Positions 34,613 through 46,000 of a stretch of DNA of 64,000 bases are shown here, piece after piece. Positions within the stretch are counted from its first letter, which is position 1. Each line of letters opens with the position of its first letter. The notes beneath the pieces were generated by a model. That model was not told where the DNA came from. It saw nothing but the letters and a program-made list of their open reading frames with translations, and did not search any database. The translations under genes and the position numbers were made by a program. Origin of the DNA: Kitagawia praeruptora (lineage: Eukaryota > Streptophyta > Magnoliopsida > Apiales > Apiaceae); NCBI GenBank assembly GCA_037693485.1, contig CM075350.1, forward strand, positions 118,917,001 to 118,981,000. The letters run 5' to 3'.

Positions 34613-35820
34613 AATTTATGGGTTAAAATGCAATAAGTAGATAATTATCTTCCTAAATTGCAAAGAAATGAAAATTTAATGTATAACATGCAAGAATTAA
34701 ACAAATTAAGGACTAAAATGCAAGAAATTAGAATTTATGGGTTAAAATGCAATAAGTAGATAATTATCTTCCTAAATTGCAAAGAAATGATAATTTAATG
34801 TATAACATGCAAGAATTAAACAAATTAAGGACTAAAATGCAAGAAATTAGAATTTATGAACTAAAATGCAATAACTAGATAATTATCTTCCTAAATTGCA
34901 AAGAAATGAAAATTTAATGTATAACATGCAAGAATTAAACAAATTAAGGACTAAAATGCAAGAAATTAGAATTTATGGGTTAAAATGCAATAAGTAGATA
35001 ATTATCTTCCTAAATTGCAAAGAAATGATAATTTAATGTATAACATGCAAGAATTAAAAAAATTAAGGACTAAAATGCAAGAAATTAGAATTTATGGGTT
35101 AAAATACAATATGTAGATAATTATCTTCCTAAATTGCAAAGAAATGATAATTTAATGTATAACATGCAAGAATTAAACAAATTAAGGACTAAAATGCAAG
35201 AAATTAGAATTTATGGACTAAAATGCAATAACTAGATAATTATCTTCCTAAATTGCAAAGAAATGAAAATTTAATGTATAATATGCAAGAATTAAACAAA
35301 TAAAGGATTAAAATGCAAGAAATTAGAATTCTTGGGCTAAAATGCAATAACTAGATAATTATCTTCCAAAATTGCAAAGAAATGATAATTTAATGTATAA
35401 CATGCAAGAATTAAACAAATTAAGGACTAAAATGCAAGAAATTAGAATTTATGGGTTAAAATGCAATAAGTAGATAATTATCTTCCTAAATTGCAAAGAA
35501 ATGATAATTTAATGTATAACATGCAAGAATTAAACAAATTAAGGACTAAAATGCAAGAAATTAGAATTTATGGACTAAAATGTAATAACTAGATAATTAT
35601 CTTCCAAAATTGCAAAGAAATGATAATTTAATGTATAACATGCAAGAATTAAACAAATTAAGGACTAAAATACAAGAAATTAGAATTTATGGACTAAAAT
35701 GCAATAAGTAGATAATTATCTTCCTAAATTGCAAAGAAATGAAAATTTAATGTATAACATGCAAGAATTAAACATGTTAAGGACTAAAATGCAAGAAATT
35801 AGAATTTATGGACTAAAATT
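34611..35820. repeat. Tandem array: ten 119-bp units
   Basis: Unit starts AGAATTTATGG at 34611, 34730, 34849 and on to 35801, exactly 10 x 119 bp, plus a 20-bp partial. Units are about 95% alike, with alternating variants (GGGTTA/GGACTA; GTAGAT/CTAGAT). Each contains two AAAATGCAA words. The array spans the gap between the two truncated ORFs. Confidence 0.95.
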
Positions 35821-36204
35821 CAAACCTTTTTTATACATAGCTTTGCGTTCGGCCTCAGTCAACCTCAAATCATGCCACTGTCTTAGCCAATATGGAAGCG
35901 GTGCGGAAAGCTCCGTATGAGTAACAGCACGACCACGAACAGGCAATCCCAATATCATGTAAACATCCTCTAGAGTGATGGTGATCTCACCAAATGGGAA
36001 ATGAAAGGTGTTGGTCTCTGGCCTAAACCTCTCCACCAACGCCGTGATCAATCGGATGTCGTTCTGGGGAATCGAGCGTGGGTTAGTAAACGCTCGGAAA
36101 CCCCAGTCTGACAGCAAACTAACCTGGGTGTCATCAAATACCCAATCGTCGAGGTTGGCTGTCAACTGGTAGACATCCAACTTCTCCCGCTCACCCCCTG
36201 CCAT
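35806..36204 (-). pseudogene. Plant mobile domain (PMD, MAIN-like) N-terminal fragment
   Basis: 132 residues on minus from ATG 36204. They match the start of the plant mobile domain found in MAIN/MAIL proteins and in transposon-borne copies: LSDWGF, NDIRLITALVERF, TNTFHFPFGEITITLEDV and ILGLPVRGRAV are recognisable. A complete PMD is several times longer; here it stops inside the tandem array. It faces the FAR1 ORF tail-to-tail. Transposon-carried PMD genes are known, but their role is not settled. Called a fragment because of its length. Confidence 0.7.
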
Positions 36205-37060
36205 ATGTGACTGCTAATATGATCATCCTGCATGGTCAAGAGGGACCTATCGAGAGGCCCGCACTGCATATCCATAGCATCTGCAATGTGCAAGATCAAA
36301 GAAATAAGGCACATTTCATAAACATGTACCAAAATTGGCTAAAATTATCATTCCATTAAGACATATTTAAAACAAGAATAAATTAACACCGAATATAATT
36401 TATCAAATAAAATGCAGTACTAATATGATAATTAATCAAAATTCAAATTAATAAATCATATTAATTCATAAATTCGAATTTTAAACTCAAAAATTCAAAT
36501 TAATAATTCAGAAAAATTCGAATTAAAATTTCCACAACTCATAAAAAAAATTATAATTATAATTTCATAATTATAAACCCTAATAATTCGAATTAATTCA
36601 TAGTTTTAATAAAAATTCGAATAATAATTCGAAACCTAATTCTAAATTGGGCATTTCGAGCTAATTCAACCTAATTAAAGATGAGAAACCCTAATTTCAA
36701 CTCAATTGAGGGTAAAAGCCCTAATTTCAAACTAATGCAAACCAAAAATGGGTAAAATTCGAACTATGAACCCTAATAATTCGATTTAATTCATGATTTT
36801 AACTAAAATGAAGCAAATAAACACCACCCACAGTTAAAAACGAATCAAACCATGTACATATAATCGTCAGTAGCAATGTATATAGTAGTGCGTGTGTGTA
36901 TGTATAACTACGTGCGTGTGTGTAAGTGTCAATTAGAAGATACCTTGAGGAGGAAGATCGCCTGACATTCTCAACTGTGTGTGTAAATCGCCCGGAATCG
37001 CCTGAAATCGCCTGAGAGTCGCCTGGAAATCGAGCTCTGTGGTTAATTAGGTTCAGTTCG
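36205..37060. other. AT-rich stretch upstream of the PMD fragment
   Basis: No gene. Dense AATTCGAA/TTCGAATT words at 36430-36790 and four closely spaced ATCGCCTGAA/GTCGCCTGG words at 36957-37030, possibly promoter or 5' UTR of the minus-strand PMD gene. Confidence 0.4.
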
Positions 37061-37065
37061 GGTCG

Positions 37066-37617
37066 CGGCAGCCGCAATGGGTGGTTGTATAAGTCTCCTA
37101 TCCGCATTGTATCATTGCGGTAATGATTTAAGGATAAAAAAGTAATTCCATATTTTTATGTATCCGCATTGTATCATTGCGGCAGTGATATAAGGGCAAA
37201 CAAGTAATTTTAGATTTTCATTTATCCGCTATGTCTCCTTGCGGCATCAAATTGGAGGGTGAAAACGTAATTTCATATATTTACTTGTTTCAATATTTCA
37301 AATTAACATGTTTTATTAATTTATTATTTTTATTACTTTTATTAAATATAAAACTATAATAATTTATTTAAAATTTTATGTAATAATTCAAATTTTATAA
37401 ACATTTTTATATTTTATAATGTATTAATTTACAAATTTTTTTAATTTTAATAAATAATAATAAAAATAAAGGTATAAAAACGTAAAATAATATTTAAGGA
37501 CCTGAGAGCGACTCCTGCCGCCAACGTTCAATGCGGCCCATTCCTGCCGCAAGTTTTCATTGCGGCATCCCTAAATTTTTTTTAAGTTTTCCTGCCGCAA
37601 GGGTTCATTGCGGCAGT
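37066..37617. repeat. Right cluster of CCGCATTG/CATTGCGG palindromes
   Basis: At least six units: TCCGCATTGTATCATTGCGG at about 37100 and 37160, a variant near 37224, then CCGCCAACGTTCAATGCGG, CCGCAAGTTTTCATTGCGG and CCGCAAGGGTTCATTGCGG at 37515-37615. It mirrors the cluster at 33305-33480. Confidence 0.8.
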
Positions 37618-37689
37618 GTACGAGTTGGTGGTTGTGGGCCTTTTTTCAACCAACGGGGGCTGTGGAAGGGCACCCTATATATATATATA

Positions 37690-38063
37690 GGCAAATTATC
37701 AAATAGAAACCAACTCTTAAATAGAAACTATAAACTAACATTAAATAAATTCTATTTCATTTATTCTAATGGCCCCGCCAGGGGCACCTTCACAAAAAGT
37801 GTTTAAAATTATTGGCTCCATCCAGCAAAAAAAAAAAATAAATACTGTTACGCTGACGTCACTGCCACGTCAGAAGTGAACAGTTTTTTTTTTTTTTTTT
37901 TTTTTTGCTGGATTTTTTTTTTTGCTGGATGGAGCCTAGAATATTATGAACTTTTTGTATTGGGGTCCCCCTAGTTTGGTCATTAGATTAGCTTTAAATA
38001 TTAGATTAGTGTTTAGTTTCTAGTTTCTATTTTAATTTGGTTTCTATTTGAGTAAGACCCTAT
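37690..38063. mobile_element. Hairpin MITE, (TA)n-associated family, copy 1
   Basis: Inverted outer regions (AAATAGAAACCAA../..TTGGTTTCTATTTGA), inner GGCCCCGCCAGGGGCACC, then inverted CCATCCAGCAAAAA/TTTTTGCTGGATGG arms around a loop with ACTGTT..CACGTCA. Lies in TATATA sequence. Related copies: 59095-59480 and 60927-61283, and more distantly 58654-59040. Confidence 0.75.
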
Positions 38064-38648
38064 ATATATATAAGATTTTACATATTTGATTTAATATTTG
38101 TACTTTTTCTTGAATTCTTGAAATTTGGTTTGGACGATTTTACAACTCACGTGAAATTAACAAAATTATCTTTAATTTAGTGATAGATTAACAATTTTTA
38201 CCAATTAAACCTACGAAGAAACAAAATAGAGAGGAAATTAATGATTTTTTACGTTGAAAATTCTATTCGATTTATGAATTCTACTTATAATTTCTTTTAA
38301 TTATCAAAATACCCTGTTATTATTTGAAATAGTTCTACTAACAACCAAATACAATTTGAAAAATAAGTGTAGGATAGATGTTGTCCAAAACTTTGATGAT
38401 CGGTAGTTTGATATGAAGTTATGAACGGTGAATTTGAGGTAGATATATTCGTCAACCTAAAATAATCATAAATATGGAAAGTCAAGGCAAAGATTAGAAT
38501 CCAGTGTTTCCTTCTATTACTATCTTTGAATATAGTGCAACTGCCATTTTTCCTCTAGTATCATCTAAATTTTAATTCCAACTCCACCTTATTCTAATCA
38601 ATAACATTCTGTTTGCCACTTCCTCTAGTTTCCACCAGGTTTTTTTTA
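38064..38648. other. 5' flank of the second receptor ectodomain copy
   Basis: No gene. The segmental duplication resumes here; 38425-38510 matches 24225-24310 (GGAAAGTCAAGGCAAAGATT). Confidence 0.6.
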
Positions 38649-38887
38649 ATGGATTTTCAGTTCCATCCGTGGTTGCCTTTGTATTCCGTCCTTTTGTTCC
38701 TAAAAACACTGGTTTTAATGCAAGTTTTGCAATGTTACAGTCACTCAGATGAGTGGTACCAAAGTTGTGGTGCTACATTCAGCTGTGGCGCCATCACTGG
38801 AGTTGGATATCCTTTTCGTGGAAATGGAGATCCAGAGTATTGTGGATATCCCAATTTTTTGCTTAAATGTAACCAAGAGAACACTAC

Positions 38888-39891
38888 TGTTATAGCCAAA
38901 ATTCGGTCCGGGTATTTTTAAGATGGATTCGGGTCAAATATGGATTCAATTTGGGGAATTCTAGGAAAAATTAGGGTTTTGACTCAAGTTGGAGGAATTA
39001 GGCCGCGCCCTGGCTTTCCTTATAGCTAGGGCGCGCCCTATATGTGAAATATGGTGACAAATCTGTTCAAGTTGGTTTTCTAAGAAGACATTGAAGAAAT
39101 CTCTCCTAGGATACTATTCAAGTTAGGATTCTATTTAGGTGGGATTCCACCCAAGCTGGAATTCCAGAAGTTGAAGAATTCCCTCCTGTCGTATCTCAGG
39201 AGGGGGATGTCTGTCGCAGAAGGCCTCCAGGGGTTTGCCTGGATATAAGGACCCTTCTTAGACGCCAAGGGAGGCATCCGTGCGCCCTAAGGTGGAAAGA
39301 TGGGGACTTTCTGGTGTGTGCTTTGGGAGCTCTGTTCCTGTAGCCAATGGGCGCGTTCTCATTGGGGAACTTTAGAGTAATCCTGCACTTTGCACCCAAA
39401 AGCTCTGGATCACCTGTCCTGCTATCTGGTGGGTGCTTCTCATTCGGGGGACAGGGATGCGTTCTGCACTTGGGGTAAACCACGGCTATACCTGCATCCT
39501 TGAAATCAAGAAATAGCTGGTAGCGGATAGGACTAGTCCTCGACGGGGGAAGTTTCCTTATCCGTGAAGTGTTGAGATCTTGGATGAGCCTTGGGCCTTT
39601 TGTGGTTAGGCCTCATAGTAGAACATTCCGGAAGCTGGTCCGTTATCCAAGCCCATTTGGGTTTCTTGCTCTCCAAGAACTACGTATGGCTTGATCCCCT
39701 ATAAATACCGGGGTACGTAGGCCGATTGAGGGGTTGGAAGTCGAGAGCTCTGAATAGCCGCCACTAACCCTATCAATCTCAGCCACCAATTACAAACAGC
39801 CACCACACTTTTCGGCAAAGAACCACCGCTGTAGATCTTGTTTCCGGCAAAGTACCTCAAATTTTGTTGTTACCAAATTCCTCCGTCAACA
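38888..39891 (+). repeat. 5' LTR of element B
   Basis: 1004 bp, TGTTATAGCC...CCGTCAACA. The promoter palindrome CCCCTATAAATACCGGGG is at 39696-39713. One GGGCGCGCCC at 39029 and one variant at 39003. A 95-residue antisense frame is found in both LTRs but has no recognisable domain. Confidence 0.95.
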
Positions 39892-39893
39892 AA

Positions 39894-39911
39894 TTGGCGC
39901 TAGAAGGAGGG
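39894..39911 (+). other. Primer-binding site of element B
   Basis: TGGCGCTAGAAGGAGGGG two bases after the LTR, identical over 17 bases to the site of the non-autonomous element at 31806-31823. The tRNA was not identified. Confidence 0.8.
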
Positions 39912-39945
39912 GAGCCAATCAAGATCTTCATCTTAGGAGGAAAAG

Positions 39946-42909
39946 ATGTCTCACAATCAGCGCGGAGGTTCTCACGAAGAGGATTATTACGATTCTAAAG
40001 ATAGCTTGGGGGGTAACCAAGTTCATCACGAAACTTACGTTCCGGAGGAAATCCCTGTTCCCCCACACCACCATGGAACTCCAGCCACCGGCGGTGGCCA
40101 GCCGCCCGTTCTTATCAGTAACGCGGCATTGATGGAACAACTGTACCGCATGGGTGATGCCTTAAATAATTTCGGGGCAAGATTGTGTTCCGTGGAGGAA
40201 AATCAGGGGTCAAGGAGAAAATCTCGGAGTATCCCACGAAATCATCATCGAACAGGGAAAGCCCTCCAAGTCGAGGAAAGCTCTCGTAGAGATAGTGAAG
40301 TGCAGGAGAAGAGATTTCAGCTAATTACTCCTCGAAGGTTAGAATACTCTGATCCTATTATTGAACATCCAAGTGAGGATAATTCTGAGCGCAGGTTGGC
40401 GAGTCCCGAAGCTAGGGCGCGCCCTCACCCTCATCGGTCAGGGCGCACCCCTAGTGAGATTCAGCGGGATGAAGAACAGATGGCTAAGGAGAAAAGAGAT
40501 TTTGCAAGCTTGAAGGAGCGTCTTGGAATAAGGCTTAATGACGATGATTTAAGGATGGTACTCCTTGAGCAGCAGAAGAAAAGCCAATACTTGGAATCAC
40601 GGCCCCATGTTCCACAGCGCGCGCCCCCTGACAACAGGTCGAGGCCCCTTGGACATGAGCGAGCCCTTATACGGAGACATGAGCCACAGCGTGCGCCCCC
40701 TGACAACAGGTCGAGGCCCCTTGGACATGAACGATCTCTTGCTCGCGATAGTAATCCACAGCGCGCGCCCCCTGTCCATAACAGGTCGCGGCCCCTTGGA
40801 TCTAGACAAACTTTTCAGCACAACACTGGAGCAAGAGGAAACCGTGATAACGGTGATAAAAGAAGGGAAGGGTATCAAGGAGATGGGCGCCCCCATCATC
40901 AGGGCGCACCCTCAAGTAGAATATTTCCCCGTAATCATCAAATTCCAAGTATTTCTGATGAGTCTAGATCGAGGACGCGCTCTCACTCAGGAGGACAATA
41001 TCAGAGAAATTCTCAGGGGAATTCGCAACTTCAGGGAAATCCAGAAGGTCAGCAAACACAAACTCAAACTCAAGAGGATGTTGTTCAGCCACAAGCAGGG
41101 AATCAAGGAGGTGTGGAGACAGCGGCTCCACCTCCACCTCCACCTCCAGGGGGTACTCCAACTGTGGCACAACCAAACATTCAGAATGTTCCCGGGGTTG
41201 GAACTTTCAATGTGGATGATTTAAAGAAGCTCCTTGCTCACTTGGATGGAGGAAGAATATCTGCTACTGCACAAACTTCCTCTCCATTCTCAACTGAAGT
41301 AAGAGAGGCGCAGCTTCCTACCGGGTATAGATCTATGACAAATGATTTGCGCTTTCATGGAAATGCAGATCCTGTCGAATTCCTCGGACGTTTTGATATC
41401 GAGATGGATGTCTATCAAGTGACAGAGCTGGCTAGATGTCGATTGTTGGCAGCAACTTTCAGGGAGAGTGCTCAGCAATGGTTTCAGAAACTTGGCCCGG
41501 GAGTTATTACGTTTTGGCAGGTAATGAGGAATTTGTTTTTGACTAAATTCCAGGCAGCAGTGAAATACGCTCCTCCCGTCACAACTTTGGCCAATATCAA
41601 GCAGAGGGAAGGGGAAAGTCTGCAATCTTACTTCAAGAGGTTTAACTCAGAATCAACTTTGGTGAGAGGAGCAACTGATGAAACACTCAAGAGTTTTCTA
41701 ATTGCTGGATTATCGGTGGGAACTGATTTCTGGAAACATCTCCAAGGACGAGATCCACCGACATTGGCTGACGTGTTTGCACAAGCTGAATCCTTCAAGA
41801 TTGTGGAGCAATCTTTGGCAGATAATCGAAAGACTGATAGTCAAAACAGTTCTAAGGTAAAGGTCGGAAAGAGGAAGGATAGGTCTCCTAGTCCAACTCG
41901 CCGGACAGCAACAGGAGCCGGTCGTGTGAACTTAACTGAATCTGGCAGAAACTGGGGTCCCCCAGATACTTACACTTATGATCAAAGGTCGGGTAATTAC
42001 ACACCCCTAGCAGCCTCCATTGGACATATTTTTGAAGTGAACAAAAATAAAGGATTCTTCAGAAAGCCAGAGCCTCTCTCTTCTTGGCAAAGTAAGGATA
42101 AAAGGAATTACTGTGAATTCCATGAATCTTCTGGGCACAATACTCATGAGTGCCGTCAATTGAAGGATGAAATTGAGGATTTAATCAAGGAAGGATATCT
42201 AACAGAATGGATTGTCAGAGAGGTGAAAAAACATAAGGAGAATCCCGATAAGAGAGATGGAGGGCGCGCCCCCCATGTGGATGATAGGCCTGAGGAGAAG
42301 AAGTTTGTGAAGGAAGGAAGCATTCACACTATCTTTGGTGGACACCACCTGGGAGGTGACAGAAATCATGTTATGGAGAGATACACTAGAGAAGCGAGGT
42401 ATCGACCTCTTACAAATGTGAATAGTCTGGAGTTGAGACCACCTAAATTGTTCAAAGGGGAGTTTGCTGATATCACTTTTACTGAAGAAGAGGCAAGATG
42501 GGTACACCATCCTCATAATGATGCTTTGGTGGTGGCAATTCAGATTGGGTCCAAGAATGTACATCGAGTTTTTGTTGATAATGGAAGTTCGGTGAATATT
42601 CTGTATTACAGTACTTATCAAAAGCTGGGACTTCTAGACAAGGATATGATTCAGGATAACGGATGGATCTATGGTTTTTCGTGCGAATCTGTAAATGTCA
42701 TGGGAGCTATCAAATTACCAGTAACTCTTGGGGAGGGGACCCTTTCTGTAACACAAATGATGGATTTCATGATTTTGAATGTGGAATCATCACACAATGC
42801 TTTGGTGGGACGTCCCTTGTTGAAAGAAATGAAGGTTGTGACCTCCATTTATCATCTTGCAATGAAGTTTCCTACGCCAAATGGTGTGGGAACAATTCGA
42901 GGATCCTAG
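39946..42909 (+). CDS. Element B gag-protease polyprotein
   Basis: 987 residues from the first ATG after the primer site. The N-terminal 400 residues are disordered, Arg/Pro/Gln-rich, with three repeats of PQRAPP...RSRPLG, each encoded across a GCGCGCCCC word. Capsid (Retrotrans_gag) domain at about 455-625 (RFDIEMDVYQVTELARCR; QQWFQKL). Zinc-knuckle-like CEFHESSGHNTHEC at 723-736 (C-x2-H-x4-H-x4-C, a variant of CCHC). Retropepsin with VFVDNGSS (Asp878) and ALVGRPLL. It ends at TAG 42907-42909, and the same frame continues into pol without another stop. Confidence 0.9.
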   Translation: MSHNQRGGSHEEDYYDSKDSLGGNQVHHETYVPEEIPVPPHHHGTPATGGGQPPVLISNAALMEQLYRMGDALNNFGARLCSVEENQGSRRKSRSIPRNHHRTGKALQVEESSRRDSEVQEKRFQLITPRRLEYSDPIIEHPSEDNSERRLASPEARARPHPHRSGRTPSEIQRDEEQMAKEKRDFASLKERLGIRLNDDDLRMVLLEQQKKSQYLESRPHVPQRAPPDNRSRPLGHERALIRRHEPQRAPPDNRSRPLGHERSLARDSNPQRAPPVHNRSRPLGSRQTFQHNTGARGNRDNGDKRREGYQGDGRPHHQGAPSSRIFPRNHQIPSISDESRSRTRSHSGGQYQRNSQGNSQLQGNPEGQQTQTQTQEDVVQPQAGNQGGVETAAPPPPPPPGGTPTVAQPNIQNVPGVGTFNVDDLKKLLAHLDGGRISATAQTSSPFSTEVREAQLPTGYRSMTNDLRFHGNADPVEFLGRFDIEMDVYQVTELARCRLLAATFRESAQQWFQKLGPGVITFWQVMRNLFLTKFQAAVKYAPPVTTLANIKQREGESLQSYFKRFNSESTLVRGATDETLKSFLIAGLSVGTDFWKHLQGRDPPTLADVFAQAESFKIVEQSLADNRKTDSQNSSKVKVGKRKDRSPSPTRRTATGAGRVNLTESGRNWGPPDTYTYDQRSGNYTPLAASIGHIFEVNKNKGFFRKPEPLSSWQSKDKRNYCEFHESSGHNTHECRQLKDEIEDLIKEGYLTEWIVREVKKHKENPDKRDGGRAPHVDDRPEEKKFVKEGSIHTIFGGHHLGGDRNHVMERYTREARYRPLTNVNSLELRPPKLFKGEFADITFTEEEARWVHHPHNDALVVAIQIGSKNVHRVFVDNGSSVNILYYSTYQKLGLLDKDMIQDNGWIYGFSCESVNVMGAIKLPVTLGEGTLSVTQMMDFMILNVESSHNALVGRPLLKEMKVVTSIYHLAMKFPTPNGVGTIRGS

Positions 42910-43002
42910 CATGACTCGAGAGATTGTTATCATAAGACAATTAAAGGGTTCAGGAGACAGCAGGATGGAGGGCGCGCCCTCAGTGAAAATAGTTCTGGAG
43001 TT

Positions 43003-46000
43003 ATGAGTATTGCTCTTGAAGAAGTGAAAGTCCATTATCTTGTTCAAGAGCCAGAGGAAGAAATGCCTTGTTATAGGGCGCGCCCTGAGGATAGTTTTCC
43101 AGTGTTGGATGATCTTCAGGATGGAATTCTAGAGGAAATTGAAGAAGACTCGGAGGAAGTAATTTCAGTTAATATCAGAGGTGAACAGGTTGAAGGAAGG
43201 CGAATGTCACTTGAAGGATTGATGCATACCCTTGTTGAGGAAGACTTCCCTCTTAAAGAGGACGCGCCCTCCAAGGATGCAGCACCAATTGAGGATCCTC
43301 GAAGTTTTGATTTTGATCTTGATCCGAGAACCCCACAACCTGTGGAAAAGACTGGTCCTGCAGAGGATACTATTTCCATTTTGGTGGATGAAAAAGATTC
43401 GAGTAAGATTTTGAAAGTCGGATCTCAATTGAATTCCAAGTTGAGAGGGATGCTCACTAATTTTCTTTTGAATAATCTGGATGTATTTGCTTGGAGTCAT
43501 GCTGATATGGTAGGAATTGATCCAAAGATTATGTGTCATCATTTGAACATAGATCCTACCAAGAAGGGGATCCGTCAGAAACGTCGACCTGTAAGTGGAG
43601 AGAGAGCTATAGCATTGAAGGAGGAAGTTGATAGACTTCTAGATGTTGGTTTAATCAAAGAATCATATTACCCCAATTGGCTGGCTAATCCTGTTCTTGT
43701 CAAGAAGCCTAATGGAAAGTGGAGGACTTGTGTGGATTTCACGGACCTGAACAAGGCTTGCCCTAAAGATAGTTTTCCTCTCCCTCGAATTGATCAGTTG
43801 GTGGATGCTACCGCTGGCCACGCTCTGTTGAGTTTCATGGATGCTTATTCAGGCTATAATCAAATTCCCATGTACGAGCCTGATCAAGAACACACTTCTT
43901 TCATCACGGATAGGGGTTTGTATTGTTATATTGGAATGCCATTTGGTTTGATCAACGCTGGAGCTACTTATCAGAGATTGGTGAACATGATGTTTAAAGA
44001 TCTGATAGGGAAAACCATGGAGGTGTATGTGGATGACATGCTTGTCAAATCCTTGAGGGCAGAGGACCATGTAAAGCATTTGGAGCAAATGTTCGGAGTA
44101 TTGAGGAAGTTCAGAATGAAGTTGAATCCTCAAAAATGTGTGTTTGGAGTGGAATCCGGAAAATTCTTGGGGTTCATGGTTAATCACCGTGGGATTGAGG
44201 CGAATCCAGCCAAGATTAAAGCCTTACTTGACATGAAATCTCCATCCAGTATGAAGCAAGTTCAGAGTTTAGCTGGGAGAATTGCAGCGCTAAATCGCTT
44301 TGTGTCAAAATCTTCGGATAGATGCAGAGAGTTCTTCAAGGCAATCAAAGGGGCCTCCAAAGATTTTGTGTGGACTCCTGAGTGTGAAGATGCTTTTCAG
44401 AAAATTAAAGAACAGTTGGGGAATCCTCCGCTTTTAGCTAAGCCCGTTGAGGGAGAAACCTTGATATTATACTTGGCAGTATCAGAATACTCCATTAGTG
44501 CAGTATTGGTGAGAGAAGAGGTTGATCATCAGTCCCCGGTCTACTATGTGAGCAAGCGTTTGCATGATGCAGAGACTCGATACACCAGCATGGAAAAGTT
44601 GGTTTTCGCTTTAATCTTGGCGGCTAGGAAACTTCGTCCTTACTTTCAAGCTCATAGGATCGAGGTTCGTACTGCTTACCCATTGAGGAGTATTCTTCAC
44701 AAACCAGAAGCTTCAGGAAGAATGTTGAAATGGGCTGTTGAATTAGGGCAGTTTGATTTAGAATACACGCCAAGAACAGCAATTAAAGGTCAGGCTTTAG
44801 CGGATTTCATCTTGGAGTTTGATTCAGAGACCGAGGAAAAGTCAATTGTGTTAGCGGAACCAGGAATTCCTCCTACGAGGGCGCGCCCTCTTGAGGAAAT
44901 TCCTCAACTTTGGTGGAGGTTACACGTAGATGGAGCTGTAAACAATGGAGGGGCTGGCGCAGGTGTAATTCTAGTGACACCTGAAGGAAATCAATTAATG
45001 AGTGCTATTCACTTCAAATTCGAGGCAACTAATAATGATGCGGAATATGAAGCTTTGATTAATGGATTGAAAATGGCTTTGGAAATGAAAGTAGTAAATT
45101 TGATTGTGTTAAGTGATTCAGAGTTAGTGGTCAGGCAGATCAAAGGAGGATTTCAGTGTAGAGGTCCAAGAACAGAGCTCTACATGAAGTGTGCACAACG
45201 ATTAATGCAGAAGTTTCGTGAAGTAAGGTTGGAATGCGTTCCTCGAGATGAAAATTGCTCTGCAGATGTTTTGGCTAAGCTAGGATCCCAGAAGGATGCT
45301 ATGTTGTTGGGAACAGTTCCTCTACAAATTCAAGAAGTGCCGAGTATTCCAGAGGTGGAAGTTATGGAGGTGGAGAGTACTCCGTCAGTTACCTGGATGA
45401 CTCCAATTCTGGAATATCTCCGTAGGGGGATTCTCCCGAGTGATAAAATTGAAGCAAGGCGTCTTCGATATCATGCTGCCAGGTTTGTGGAGTATGATGA
45501 AATTTTGTACAAGAGAGGTTTCAATCAACCGCTTTTGAAGTGCATAGATGGAGATGAGTGCAATTATATCTTAAGGGAGGTACATGAAGGAATTTGTGGC
45601 AATCACTCGGGGGGTGGTTCGTTGGCAATGAAGGTGTTAAGGCAAGGTTATTATTGGCCTACTGTGAAGAAGGATGCCTATGAGTTTGTCAAGGCATGCG
45701 ATAAATGCCAGAGGTTTGCCAATTATTCAACGATTCCCGTAACTACCTTGACTTCTATGATGAGTCCTTGGCCGTTTGCTATGTGGGGAATAGATCTCAT
45801 TGGAGAACTCCCTAAATCTAAGGGAGGAGTAAAGTATGCTGTTGTTGCAGTGGATTATTTCACCAAATGGGCGGAAGCAATGCCCTTGGCTACAATCACA
45901 GCGAAGAAAATCAAAGATTTTGTGTTCAACTCTATTGTGTGTAGATTCGGGATTCCTTACAAGCTTGTTTCAGATAATGGAAAGCAGTTTGATAGCAAAG

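Larger units (their letters stand above)
32772..37680. mobile_element. Mutator/FAR1-like element with opposing plant-mobile-domain ORF (limits approximate)
   Basis: This insert interrupts the segmental duplication: homology to 23970 stops at 32771 and resumes near 38300. It contains a FAR1-type ORF on plus, a 10-copy tandem array, a plant-mobile-domain ORF on minus, and palindromic CCGCAATG..CATTGCGG words toward both sides. FAR1 and plant mobile domains are both known from plant MULE-type transposons. The terminal inverted repeats and target duplication could not be defined, so the class and ends are inferred. Confidence 0.5.

Noticed and set aside
34611..35820. 119-bp array as coding sequence or centromere satellite
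   Set aside because: No long frame runs through it, and ten units inside a transposon are too few to call a satellite.
32772..37617. CACTA element (CACTG near 32784 and CAGTG near 37615)
   Set aside because: No 3-bp target duplication at these ends, and the encoded domains point to a Mutator/FAR1 type.
39196..39483. 95-residue antisense frame present in both LTRs (also 50810-51097)
   Set aside because: Duplicated simply because LTRs are duplicated; no recognisable domain or supporting promoter.
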